Shown: positions 41,319 through 52,196, numbered from the stretch's first letter. The stretch: 64,000 nucleotides of DNA from Chondrilla cf. caribensis (GCA_964020155.1 OZ026547.1:3948095-4012094); one strand, 5' to 3'. Notes: generated by a model not told the origin, from the sequence alone. Made by a program: numbers and translations.

Positions 41319-41319
<1 letters not shown>

Positions 41320-41321
41320 TT

Positions 41322-41700
41322 TTTAGGGGCTGCCGCAGGCAGCCCCTATATTGTTTTCATTTCGACTTCCGGTATGTAACGCTCGTCCGATAGATAGATA
41401 GATATATAATATAATATTATATAGATATATGTATATATAATGTATATAACGTGTTCCTACGCGTAACCGCAACAATGAATTTATATTAGAATTTATATTG
41501 CGCGAAATAAAGATGGCCGATTTCGAACGCTGACAATTTGAAATTGGGCTAGAATTCGTGCGCTGAAGCTCGGCCGAACGTAATAACTTCAGCGAAGGCT
41601 CTTCTAAACCTAACAAAGACGCCAAGTAATTCGAGTGCGGGGGGCGGCAGCCCCACGAGTTTTTAAACTCGAATTACTTGTTTAACTCGAATTACTTGTT
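41322..41700 (-). mobile_element. Stem-loop-ended repeat element, left-arm copy
   Basis: Reading on the minus strand, the element starts with a hairpin built from AAGTAATTCGAGT and its complement. It continues through a conserved 150-bp body, a GATA/AT microsatellite and a CCGGAAGTCGAAATG block, and ends in a perfect 9-bp stem GGGGCTGCC with a 3-nt loop (41,325-41,348). No coding capacity; the ORF across it is conserved only because the element is repeated. The layout (end hairpins, internal microsatellite, no TIR) resembles non-autonomous Helentron-type elements; the class is uncertain. Confidence 0.65.
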
Positions 41701-41980
41701 CTGCCGCCAAGTCATTCTATAACGCGATTTTCCCTATTCCCGGACATGTTTTCCTGAAGTCAGACAGCGCTCTCGAAAGTATTTTAGAAGCTACAAATCA
41801 CAACTTAAAGGAGGGGAAATGTGCCATACAGAATTAAACAGTCGTGGCATATCCAGACAACGCCTTGAAGACCCTCTTGGTCAGCATTACGAAGGTTAAC
41901 ATACGGAAGATGATGCTGACACATTGAATGATTCCAAAGCTGCTACTACCTGCCCAAGGAACATTTTCAATCTACCACGG

Positions 41981-42151
41981 TGTCCACTGATACACTGGAA
42001 ATATTGAGTAACTCTGAAGTGATTGCAGTTAATCAAGATTCTTTAGGTACGTTTCACACCAATTATGACAGTTGTTAATTCACAATATATTACTATGATC
42101 GAGAGTTTCAATAGGAGATGTATACAGCTGCTGCCTGTGTACAATTTCAGT

Positions 42152-42228
<77 letters not shown>

Positions 42229-42394
42229 TTTGTTCTTGTGTGTGTTTTTGTATCTGTGTGTGTGCGTGTGTGTTTTGTGTGTGTGGTGTGTGTATATACG
42301 CGTGCATGTGTGTACATGTGTGTGTACATGTGTGTGTACATGTGTCTGTGTCTAAGTGTGTGTGGTGTGTATATACAGGTGCATGTGTGTACAT

Positions 42395-42446
<52 letters not shown>

Positions 42447-42943
42447 GTGTTCGTCTGTGTTGGTTGTGGGTATACATGTTAATAAGTCAATTTTGGCTAT
42501 TATTTCAAGGAGGGGTTTGGGGGGGGGGGGCATTTCCAATTTTCTATCTGTGGAAGGATCCACAGATAGCAATTTGCTTTACCAAGCAAAAACCCTTGTG
42601 TGTTGTATAATCTAGTTCATCAGCTTTCCCTACTTGTTTGAGTACTTCTTTTGCCTCTCGAAAGGTGTTCAAGGTCACATGGTGTGGAGCAGCAGTGACT
42701 CCAAGGAACAAGTGTGGGCTGGTCCCCTTTCTGGAGGCTCCATTGCTGTCATTCTGCTGAACCTAGATGACACCAACACTTCAACCATCACCACAGACTT
42801 CAAGACCGTTGGTCTCCAATCTCAGCAGGCCTTGGCACGTGACCTGTGGCTCCACAAGGATGCCGGAGTGATGTCAGGGAAAGTGTCTGGCTCTGTATAT
42901 ACCCCCTCATGGAGTGGTCATGTACAAACTTACTCTGAAATGA
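41981..42943 (+). pseudogene. Alpha-galactosidase (GH27) 3' fragment: end of exon 5, intron 5, exon 6
   Basis: About 65 nt homologous to the end of exon 5 ([18 protein letters not shown]) ending at a donor near 42,046, a TG-rich intron, and exon 6 from 42,665 (GVQGHMVWSSSDSKEQVWAG, ILLNLDDTNTS, ARDLWLHKD). Exon 6 is the C-terminal beta-sandwich of GH27 enzymes. Its frame breaks in a five-C run at 42,902-42,906: the expected ending HGVVMYKLTLK lies in another frame and stops at 42,943. No exons 1-4 precede it, so it is truncated. It lies upstream of exon 1 of the next copy, a permuted arrangement. Confidence 0.85.
42147..42470 (+). repeat. TG-rich low-complexity tract in alpha-galactosidase intron 5
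   Basis: Long TG runs at 42,150-42,225 and 42,400-42,440, with tgtgtacatg variants between. The mirrored CA tract is 47,345-47,522. All ORFs of VC/TH repeats here are artefacts. Confidence 0.95.
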
Positions 42944-43422
42944 GTGGCCATAGATGGCTCAAAGGAACCTTGGGATCCTTTGCAGGTAGTACTGCTAACC
43001 ATAGACCTACGTACATATAACTGAAGCTGGCTGATTATACATGCATACATGAATCTTGTGCTGTACTTGTTGTCGCAATAACCATTATAGGTGTGATAAT
43101 GTTATAATAACGTGAAATCTAACGGCATGAACAAAACTTGGAGGAGCACTGTCAGTGTCTCCAAAGCTCGAAATAATTTATCCGATATGTATTTGTGTGT
43201 ATATTTTCCGTTTAATTTGTTTAATAATTGTATATTCATTGAAAAATTGTTACCAAACTCAATACATGTTACAAGGGAGTTCTAAGGGAGGTCGATTATG
43301 CATTCTAAGCATGTCATGTGATTCGATCGAACGCGCCACGAGATATCTCACGAGAGGGAGCTAGTGGTCTGAACACGTGATTATTGGGAGACTTGCGGTA
43401 TTACTCGTTCTGTGGAAAAGTC

Positions 43423-45390
43423 ATGAATAGTTTCCTTGTTTTCTTGGCCTTCTCAGTGCTAAGCGGCACTCAATCGTTGAATAATGGGTTAGCTAGGACC
43501 CCGCAAATGGGTTGGAATTCCTGGAACCACTTCCACTGTGGAGTGAATGACAGCGTGATCCGTGGTGCTGCTGATGCTATGGTGAGTAACCACTTCTTGT
43601 GGTTTGCTTGGATACGGGCAATCTTGAGTTGGTTGTATGAGGACAAGTGAGTTGGCTGGTATACTAAGGTGAAGTGGACGTGGAGTGATTCCGATCGCGC
43701 GGTAATATTCCGGTAATTTGGGAATAAACCCTTTCCTGCTTCGAAACACGAAGCTATTTACTGCTATTTTTGCTATTACAGTGTTCACCTGGTAACGATA
43801 CCCTTTGGCTGCAACTTACCTGACAGTGAAGTCACCCACTTGTTTCCCATGTGCTGGTTATTCACAAGTGGTGGGAATTACCTAGTTTTATCTTTTACAT
43901 GTACTTTCATTCGTATGAACTGCGTATTATACTTGTATGACACATAATGGAATGTATACAGGATTACCTGTTAATATGTATTGCTTTGCTCTGCCTGACA
44001 TGTGTACAGGTATCTAGTGGCCTGAATAAAGTTGGCTATCAGTATATCAATATCGATGATTGCTGGCAGAAGAGCTGCAGTTCCAGCGGTACCATCCAAT
44101 GACTGACCTCATCCAGTACGTCCACAGTAAGGGGTTGAAGTTTGGCCTCTACAGCTCTGCTGGGTTGAGAACTTGTGCAGGTGCGTGTGTTCATGGCTCA
44201 TATGCATAGCTAGTTGAATACCCCACCCTATGGTGTGATAAGCCCGACATCACACCTCACATCTAATCATGCAGCTTCGCCTAATCATTATACAATTATC
44301 GTAGGAAATTCGAATCATTATTTCAATTACATATAGTTTTTTTCTTATTGGGACGGATCAAATGCTTAAAATAACAAAAATATGAACACAATCTCCAGCA
44401 TCATATGTAGTGGATTATTTACTTAATTAATCTTCATTTGGGTTGTTTTGTAGTATGTCTATTTGGGACTTATTGCAGTCTTTGCTCACAGTGAATATTC
44501 CAGAGTATTGTCCCACTGTTGTTAGTTTATAGCAAACACTCCCGGTTAAGTTAGCATTCACAGTGAAACACTTATCTAGTATGCCCCTTGGTTAGCACAT
44601 ACACTCCATTTGGTTAATGTACACTTTGTCAACTACTTCCTTTAATGTGCTATTGTATAGCAAGTACCTCAGATAAGAATTATAGATTTGAGTAGCCTTC
44701 AAATTGATTGGTGAGCTACAGTGAATTCACGTTAATCCACCAAACCTTTTAATCCGCCACAATATCCCAGTACTAATATAATGTACCAGTACCGATGAAT
44801 ATCCAGTTAATCCGCCAAACTTGTTAATCCACCATATTCTTTGAAAACGCAATGCAGCAGATTAACGAATATTCACTGTATTTCAATTTGGACTATACTG
44901 TATGTATATATCGTTTATCCACTCAGTAATATTCAAAGGTTGAGAGTTGTTATAATGTATTCAATACATTTGTGGCATAATTCTCAAACCTACATCCCAA
45001 TAATAGGCATTTGATCACTATTATCACGATAATCATAATATGATCGAAACATTATACTTAGCTTGATGCATGATGAAATTAGATAAACTAGACTAATAAA
45101 CTGACGAAGGTATCTACGTATATATGTGTTAACCATTATACAAATTGGTCCAGTCTATAGCCTTTGAGCTAAAAATGTTAACATGTGCATTTTTTCTAAA
45201 AGTAAATGAAGGAGGAAGCATTTTCACAATAACGCTTAACTCTTTATCATTATCACTATTATAATAGAAGTGGATGATGATATTATTGCGTATTATTGCA
45301 ATTTTCATACATGCAGGCCTAATATTTTATTATTTTATTATTTTATTTAGTGCTATTTTGGACAACTGTCCTACAATGCACTTTAATAAC

Positions 45391-45423
<33 letters not shown>

Positions 45424-47345
45424 TATACCACCATCTTATATTGCCTTGTCCACAAGGGAAGCAGGAGCAGTTGCAGAACAGGCCGAGAAAAAGAAGAGGT
45501 GTAAGTATGCCCACCTTGAGACCAGCCACTATTTCCTTCCTGTAGCCGTGGAGTCTCTCGGCGTGTTTGGCCCAGTTGCCAGATCTTTCTTTTCCGACCT
45601 CGGCCGTCGCCTGAGAAACACTACCTCAGAGCTCATGTCACACCTCCACCTCATTCAGAGAATCTCTGTAGCTGTCCAGAGAGGCAATGCTGTGAGCATC
45701 CTAGCTACCTCTGGCCTTGAGTCATCTTGATTACTTTTTCTTAATTATTATTATAATTATTTTAATTAATTGTAAATATGTGTATTCTACTTAATTGTAG
45801 ATATGTATGTAATATTTCATTTATGTAACATGTATTTTATTTAATTGTAAATAGGTGTATAATAATTATTTTAGTTTTATCATTACTTATTTTTATATCA
45901 CCACCACACATCATCATAATAATAATAATAGTATTTTTATAATAATAATAATATTCACTTTGTTGTCTTGCGTACATTATGTATGTTTGTATCGTGTCCT
46001 GTTAAAGGTCGTCCAGGTTCTCTTGGGTATGAAACCAATGATGCAGAGACATATGCTTCTTGGCAGGTTGATTATCTAAAGTATGATAATTGCAATGGTG
46101 AAGGTGTGTGAATGTTGCTCTTAGTAAATTGAATAGATTGTGCATTATGTGTATGAAGGATTAATCCAAGCCTGCAAGTCTGGGGAAATAGATCACTTGG
46201 TTGTGGTGATGAGTGTGGTCTTTACTTACATGTTCAGTTGGGTTCAAACCACTGTTCCTATACCACTACTCCTGTACCCCAGCTGCTGTACCAGTGCTTC
46301 CAGTTATACAGGTGTTGCTATACCAGTGTTCCTATACCAAGAAATCAAGGACACCTGATTACATGGATTTTAACTTTGGTCTTAACAATTTGGTTATCAT
46401 GATATGGACACACTTTTCTTGATACTTTCCTGTTTGCACAACTCAAGATTTGGAATTGATTGAATGTTTTCACTTCAACCTTCAAGGTATTGATGTCAAG
46501 ATTCGCTATCCCATAATGCGGGATGCTTTGAATAAAACTGGCCGGCCGATCTTGTATTCCTTGTGTAAGTGGGGTGTGGAGGACCCTGCTACATGGGCAC
46601 CTGCTGTCGATAACAGCTGGAGGACAACAGGGGACATTCAGGACAACTGGAAGAGCATGATTAGTAAGTACATGTATCTACTTGTGTGCAGTATGTGTAA
46701 ATGTATCTATTGTGAATCTTTGTGTTTAAGTGAGGGGTCTTCTTTGAGTCGTTTGTTATGTTGTACTTTGTAGGTAGGATTCTTGCTAACGACAAGTGGT
46801 GGAATTATACTGGTCCTGGTGGATGGAATGACCCGGACATGCTGGAGATCGGAAACGGAGGAATGTCAAAAACAGAGTACATGACTCACTTCAGTCTTTG
46901 GTGTTTGGCTAAGGCTCCTCTACTGATTGGCTGCGATATGTCATCAATGTCCAATGATACACTGGAAATATTGAGTAACTCTGAAGTGATTGCAGTTAAT
47001 CAAGATTCTTTGGGTATGTTTCACACGTCATAACACTTGTTAATTCACAATACATTACTATGATCCGGAGTTTCATTAGAAAATGTATGTTTGGAGGATT
47101 ATACAGCTGCTGCCTGTGTACAATTTCAGTGTGTGTGTATGCGTGCGTGCGTGCATGTATGTGTTTGTTTTTGTGTATATGTGGTGTGCTTGTTTAATAA
47201 GTCAATTTCGGCAAATGCTTCAAGGGGGGGGGGGTCATTACCTTCCCCCTCCTTCTACAAAAACCTGTGTGCCCGTGTCTAATCTAGCTCATCAGTTGTC
47301 TCTACTTGTTTGAGTACTTCTTTTGTCTCTCGAAAGGTGTTCAAG
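43423..47345 (+). CDS. Alpha-galactosidase / melibiase (GH27), exons 1-5 and 9 nt of exon 6; broken
   Basis: Exons 43423-43581 (signal peptide, then [17 protein letters not shown]), 44010-44180 ([17 protein letters not shown] ... [16 protein letters not shown]), 46018-46103 ([23 protein letters not shown]), 46487-46663 ([24 protein letters not shown]) and 46774-47013 ([17 protein letters not shown]). The nucleophile Asp of YLKYDNC and the acid/base Asp of RTTGD are present. The enzyme would cleave terminal alpha-galactose in lysosome or secreted space. Exon 2 carries an indel after DDCWQ (a stop at 44,100 in the entry frame; about ten family residues missing). Exon 6 is lost at 47,345, where the sequence turns into the inverted arm. 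Intron 2 contains a MITE and a LINE tail. Confidence 0.85.
44717..44880. mobile_element. 164-bp MITE in alpha-galactosidase intron 2
   Basis: Inverted ends TACAGTGAATTCACGTTAAT and attaacgaatattcactgta. The middle holds repeated ttaatccgcca/ttaatccacca motifs. Confidence 0.75.
45350..45423 (+). repeat. Short repeat ending in (AAT)n
   Basis: ATTTTGGACAACTGTCCTAC followed by aatgcactttaat and (aat)n. The reverse complement of the same unit is at 2,285-2,376. It is probably the 3' end of a retroelement. Confidence 0.6.
45447..45960 (+). mobile_element. LINE 3' remnant in alpha-galactosidase intron 2
   Basis: An open frame to a stop at 45,728-45,730 encodes the C-terminus of a LINE ORF2-type protein: [40 protein letters not shown] and [19 protein letters not shown] recognise this tail from invertebrate non-LTR elements. 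The 3' region is AT-rich with ttatttaattgtaaata motifs and ends in AAT-type repeats. It is 5'-truncated, as LINE insertions usually are, and lies sense to the host gene. Confidence 0.8.
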
Positions 47346-47454
47346 ACACACACACTTAGACACAGACACATGTACTCACACATGTACACACATGCGTGCG
47401 CATATACACACACCACACGCACAAAACACACAGATACAAAAACACACACAAGAA

Positions 47455-47525
<71 letters not shown>

Positions 47526-47972
47526 AAATTGTACACAGGCAGCAGCTGTATACATCTCCTATTGAAACTCTGGATCATAGTAATATATTGTGAATTAACA
47601 ACTGTCATAATTGGTGTGAAACGTACCTAAAGAATCTTGATTAACTGCAATCACTTCAGAGTTACTCAATATTTCCAGTGTATCAGTGGACATCGTGGTA
47701 GATTGAAAATGTTCCTTGGGCAGGTAGCAGCAGCTTTTGGAATCATTCAATGTGTCAGCATCATCTTCCGTATGTTAACCTTCGTAATGCTGACCAAGAG
47801 GGTCTTCAAGGCGTTGTCTGGATATGCCACGACTGTTTAATTCTGTATGGCACATTTCCCCTCCTTTAAGTTGTGATTTGTAGCTTCTAAAATACTTTCG
47901 AGAGCGCTGTCTGACTTCAGGAAAACATGTCCGGGAATAGGGAAAATCGCGTTATAGAATGACTTGGCGGCA

Positions 47973-48258
47973 GAACAAGTAATTCGAGTTAAACAAGTAA
48001 TTCGAGTTTAAAAACTCGTGGGGCTGCCGCCCCCCGCACTCGAATTACTTGGCGTCTTTGTTAGGTTTAGAAGAGCCTTCGCTGAAGTTATTACGTTCGG
48101 CCGAGCTTCAGCGCACGAATTCTAGCCCAATTTCAAATTGTCAGCGTTCGAAATCGGCCATCTTTATTTCGCGCAATATAAATTCTAATATAAATTCATT
48201 GTTGCGGTTACGCGTAGGAACACGTTATATACATTATATATACATATATCTATATAAT
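47973..48258 (+). mobile_element. Stem-loop-ended repeat element, 5' part in the right arm
   Basis: Same family as 41,322-41,700 in opposite orientation. The body is continuous to the AT microsatellite at 48,258, where the pogo-like element is inserted. The rest, including the terminal stem-loop, resumes at 51,142-51,232. Confidence 0.8.
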
Positions 48259-51141
48259 ATGTGACAGGATCTGAGAAAAGGGGTAATATCGCGCTAACAA
48301 TCGATTCCGAGTTAACCATACCTAGTTAAAACACGTATACTAATCTACAGAATGCCGCTTGAAATTTCCGTATAGCTAATCCGGTTCCGAAGATACATGC
48401 GAAAGTATGTTATGGTAAACGAAACCACGTTTCCGAGAAATGGCGATTATAGGATTACTTCCGAACATTCCGTAGGGTAGATTAGTGTATTATGCAACAC
48501 CTAATAATGTTGCACAATTTACACTCAGCTCAATCGTGCTCAACTTATGATTTTTGATATCCAAGGGAGGTTAGAGCATGCCAAATCACTGGATATAAAA
48601 TTGGCCCAAACTGAATTTATTGGGGGGGGATGGGACTATTAAATAATTACCTAATCACAACAGGATATTTTGTAACAACTGTGTACATTTCGAAACATTA
48701 TTGAATTTTGCAATAAACACAAATTTGTACCAGTAAATGATAAAAATAAGTTGGAAAAAGGGGTTAAAACAGACAATTATGATCAATTCATACAAAAATG
48801 ATTTGAAATTAAAATGTAAAATACCCAAAAATATTAGCATTAGAACACAACAGTATTAGAAGTACACATGTCCAAAAAAGCCTTACTAATAGGAAGAACA
48901 TGTGAAACACATGAATGTGCTTGGTATAGCTTCAGCACTGATCTCTGCACATTCTGCACACTGCCATTCGTGACAATAGTCACACTGAATCCAAACATCT
49001 TCAGAGATACCAAATTTGATGCCACATCCAGTACATGGGTAGTCTTCTTCAGAGTTGGATTTAGCCTTTTTCTTTGATGTTTGCTTGGATTTCTGTGCTT
49101 GCGGAATGGTGCATTTCTTTCCTTTCTCTTTAACCGATCTCCTTTCTTCTCGGTCTTCCAACTTTTGAATGAAATCATCACTGGTGAGGCACTGCGAAGA
49201 CGATGTCAGACTTCTGCTTGATGATTTGGTGGATTTGGTTTGTACCTCAGGCAACACAAAAAGAGGTTTCAATCGAAGGCTTGTTGGGGTATTTTTGTAG
49301 ATGGATTGCGCATCACTTTCTGTGGATTCTGAAGATTCAGTCTTCTTATCTGGCAGATCAAGGCGGTCTAGAACTTTTCCAGGGTCCAGTGGTTGAATCC
49401 CTGTAGTACGAAATCCTGCTAAAAAGTTGGATGGCTTCATGGCTTCATACCATGCATTCTTGAGAATCCCTGATAGGTCATATCTGGTTATACGAGCCTG
49501 GGGATTGGTCCTCATAAATTTTGCGCACATTCCATCCAGTGCCTTCTTGAAAGGCCCAAACACAGCAACATCCAAGGGTTGCAGCAAATGTGTTGTATGC
49601 GATGGTAGACACAACAGGTGGACATCGTTAGCTAGTGCAAAACGAAGGGCCTCCAAAGACATGTGTGATTCGTGGCCATCCAACAATAACAGAACTGGGC
49701 GTGCTGGTGGGATATTTGAAATGAAGAATTTGATCCATTCAAAAAAAAGATCTCGGTCGCTCCAGCCATTATCAGAAACGGAGAAAAATGTCCCCGGCAC
49801 ACCATCTTTGGTTAAATCCTTGGTGAGGCGCTTCCCTTTGAATATCATCATAGGCGGTACAACAAGGCCTGCTGCGGATCCTGCCACCAGAATGGTTGTT
49901 GATGTTCCCCTTTCTGCAGATACCTTCGAAAATACAGCTCTCTTCCCCATTTGGGTTAGGATTTTGCCTGGCTTGTGTACGCAGGTTATTCCACTCTCAT
50001 CCGCATTGAAAATCTGCATTGGTTTGTTCATCAAATCTAATCTGACTAAAACTGCTGCAAGTTTCTCGAAATAATCCTTGATAACTTCAGGGGTGCTGTT
50101 GTTCATTCTCTGGGCTGACATCGGTTCAGCTTTTCTAAGTACCAACTGCGGATGACGTGCTTTAAATCCCTTATACCAATCCCAGCCGGCTTTATCCCCT
50201 GAAAAGGGTGATTTCCTCCCACTTTTGGCAACAACTCGAACTGCTAGCTCCCTAACATCCGTTACTGTTAGCCCGAATCCTCTATCTGCCATATCAAAAA
50301 CATACTCAAGCAACAATTCTTCTTCTCTTTGAGTTAAAAACGTGGATGGTCCCGGCTTGCATTTAAGAGGTACTTTTCCATTCACTCTCCTAGACAAAGA
50401 TACATGGTCGACAGAATAACGATCAGCAGCTCTTCTAATTGATAGATTATCTTTCGTTACGGCAAAAAAGGCTTTTTCCATTCGATCATCACGAGTACTG
50501 GCAGGTTTCTTGGCCATCTTAATAGATCACGTGCGCTATTTACGCGCGGGGTTGATGATGCCCAGCCCACAAACGAAACAAAACGGAAACAAATTTATTG
50601 GCAGAACAAAGCGACGAAAGCTAGTTACTTTGGGCAGAAGATAAGTCGTTATTGGTAGTTTTGAATACTTCTACGAAAAACGTTTCATTATCCCCTATGG
50701 TTCATAAATCCCCTACCTACCCTATATCTTCGTATAATTTGTGCCATCATCTGGGCCATATTATTTCATTATTACTTATGCGTTAAATTAGAAAGTAAAG
50801 TATTCGAAATTCAGTCATGCTTATCGGCTAGCTATCTTTAGGTCATTACGATAAAGTAAATCTAACAATAACGTTATTTTTCTTTGCGCGCTTACACGGC
50901 GGTAACCGTATAACTGCTTATCGAATTAAATGGCGTATTCTCGATAAACAATAAATCAGCCATAGCTCCATAACGCAAGTTCGAATGGTCTCTGCGCTTT
51001 CAGGGAGCATTCTACTAAACGTTTAGATTGAAATTATCGCAGAAAAAGAAAATCGAAAAAATTACATGAAAACATGTTTTGACCCGTATCTCTGTTTACA
51101 AAACAGCGCGATATTCCCCCTTTTCTCAGATCCTACCACAT
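48259..51141 (-). mobile_element. Pogo/Tigger-like DNA transposon, complete
   Basis: About 2.9 kb, bounded by inverted termini sharing GGATCTGAGAAAAGGGG and AATATCGCGC. It is inserted in an AT-rich microsatellite of the right arm; the empty site is visible in the left arm near 41,410. Target is AT/TA, as for the pogo group. It carries one long intact minus-strand transposase ORF (48,886-50,517), so it may be autonomous and recent. The roughly 620 bp between each terminus and the ORF show no second gene. Confidence 0.85.
48886..50517 (-). CDS. Pogo-like transposase with C-terminal PHD-type zinc finger
   Basis: 543 codons, intact, no introns. Residues 10-55 form a psq/CENP-B-like HTH (SIRRAADRYSVDHVSLSRRV). 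Residues 70-135 are the second DNA-binding HTH (GWDWYKGFKARHP). The DDE_1 core follows: D173 in NADESG, D280 in LLLLDGHESH and D316 in LLQPLDVAVFGPFK (DD35D spacing). After a Ser/Lys-rich linker, C495, C498, C512, C515, H516, C520, C523, C537 and C540 fit a PHD-like zinc finger, a domain seen in some transposases of this group. It catalyses cut-and-paste transposition at TA targets. All three catalytic Asp are present. Confidence 0.92.
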   Translation of the reverse strand: MAKKPASTRDDRMEKAFFAVTKDNLSIRRAADRYSVDHVSLSRRVNGKVPLKCKPGPSTFLTQREEELLLEYVFDMADRGFGLTVTDVRELAVRVVAKSGRKSPFSGDKAGWDWYKGFKARHPQLVLRKAEPMSAQRMNNSTPEVIKDYFEKLAAVLVRLDLMNKPMQIFNADESGITCVHKPGKILTQMGKRAVFSKVSAERGTSTTILVAGSAAGLVVPPMMIFKGKRLTKDLTKDGVPGTFFSVSDNGWSDRDLFFEWIKFFISNIPPARPVLLLLDGHESHMSLEALRFALANDVHLLCLPSHTTHLLQPLDVAVFGPFKKALDGMCAKFMRTNPQARITRYDLSGILKNAWYEAMKPSNFLAGFRTTGIQPLDPGKVLDRLDLPDKKTESSESTESDAQSIYKNTPTSLRLKPLFVLPEVQTKSTKSSSRSLTSSSQCLTSDDFIQKLEDREERRSVKEKGKKCTIPQAQKSKQTSKKKAKSNSEEDYPCTGCGIKFGISEDVWIQCDYCHEWQCAECAEISAEAIPSTFMCFTCSSY

Positions 51142-51232
51142 ATATTATATATCTATCTATCTATCGGACGAGCGTTACATACCGGAAGTCGAAATGAAAA
51201 CAATATAGGGGCTGCCTGCGGCAGCCCCTAAA
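51142..51232 (+). mobile_element. Stem-loop-ended repeat element, 3' part in the right arm
   Basis: Resumes in the microsatellite after the pogo-like insertion: tatcggacgagcg, CCGGAAGTCGAAATG, then the terminal hairpin GGGGCTGCC-tgc-GGCAGCCCC at about 51,207-51,230. Confidence 0.8.
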
Positions 51233-51234
51233 AA

Positions 51235-51345
<111 letters not shown>

Positions 51346-51388
51346 ACACACACACACACACACACAATTGCGAATGTGCAGAATCCTC

Positions 51389-51435
51389 CTTATATACCCG
51401 CTGGACACTTCAAATTTCGCGCCATAATGACGTCA
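51389..51435 (-). promoter_or_regulatory. Inverted copy of the promoter-like block
   Basis: TATATAAG on the minus strand (51,389-51,396), TTTCGCGC at 51,415-51,422 and TGACGTCA at 51,428-51,435. It points leftward, toward the spacer of the inverted duplication, mirroring the block at 41,101. The pogo-like insertion lies downstream of it. Confidence 0.4.
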
Positions 51436-51696
51436 GAATATTGATCGAAATCCACTGCGTTGCCGTGTTGGCGAATACGTTATAAGATCATCGGAACACA
51501 TAACAAACGCGATCGCAAATTACATCGTAACATCCGAATACAACTCGATACAGCAATTTGAAATACATCATCGCAATCAGTACAGGAAAAGAAAAGCGAA
51601 TAAAAAGGTAAAGTGACCCCGAACTGCCGATGGGTTCTGTTATTCCGTGATTTCTGGCTTGTCCATACATTTGAATAGAACAATCATCACCTATAG

Positions 51697-52196
51697 ATAG
51701 GGTTACCAATGAAAAAATCGATGATCATAGAATCAGTTCTAATTTGCATGGTTAGAGATCTTGCAGGTTTGTCATGCTCTGCCTCCAAGTAGACCATCGA
51801 TGCCCTATCTTGCACACTTAGGAGCAATGTCGCGTGTACTTCCATTGCGATGCTGTGTTAACAATTGTGTGGTCTTCCGTCGATTGCGGTCGGAATATTA
51901 AGCCACCATTTCAAATAATCTTAATCCTTTCGAACGGTTACCTCCAGGTTATGTAGCCACTATGATGCTCTTCTTATGTGCAGAGTTTCAAACTTATTCA
52001 TCCTTTCGTTGAATTGTGCTTTAAAAATATGGCCGTCGAAAAGGCGATAGTGGTAGTTTATTGTGAATAATTCGACGAAGGAACGTCGCATCATTAAACG
52101 GTGTACACCACTGAATGCAGCTAGCAATGTAGCCCCTACGATGCAAATTAGAACTAATTCTATGATCATCGATTTTTTCATTGGTAACCCTACTAT
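51697..52196. mobile_element. MITE with about 50-bp terminal inverted repeats, nested in the right arm
   Basis: Ends share AGGGTTACCAATG followed by an AAAAAATCGATGATCATAG stretch, in inverted orientation. The insertion site reads cacctatag on the left and tatagaggta on the right, and the uninterrupted site is present in the left arm at 40,838-40,852, so the insertion is polymorphic between arms. There is no coding capacity; small ORFs inside are incidental. Confidence 0.85.

Larger units (their letters stand above)
40808..42362 (+). repeat. Left arm of a large inverted duplication
   Basis: Reverse complement of the right arm (about 47,345-52,237 minus its insertions). Matching landmarks: the outer gaaattttacattg end, the promoter-like block at 41,101-41,147, the TG tract, the stem-loop element at 41,322-41,700, the unique segment 41,700-41,980, the alpha-galactosidase exon 5 fragment and the TG-rich start of intron 5. 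Identity is high, with a few substitutions and 1-nt indels visible per 100 bp in the unique part. The arms differ mainly in repeat lengths and in the two insertions on the right. Confidence 0.85.

Noticed and set aside
41323..41625. ORF (minus strand) conserved in the copies at 48,049 and 29,707
   Set aside because: Conservation is explained by the stem-loop repeat family; frame is not kept under substitutions in the intronic copy and no protein family fits.
42065..42615. Long ORFs of VC/TH repeats in several frames, and their mirror at 47,279-47,630
   Set aside because: TG/CA dinucleotide repeats stay open in most frames; no coding signal.
47637..47840. 67-codon plus-strand ORF as a small gene
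   Set aside because: It is antisense to the inverted alpha-galactosidase exon 5 fragment and mirrored arm sequence; no support.
49427..50074. 215-codon plus-strand ORF
   Set aside because: Shadow of the transposase gene on the opposite strand.
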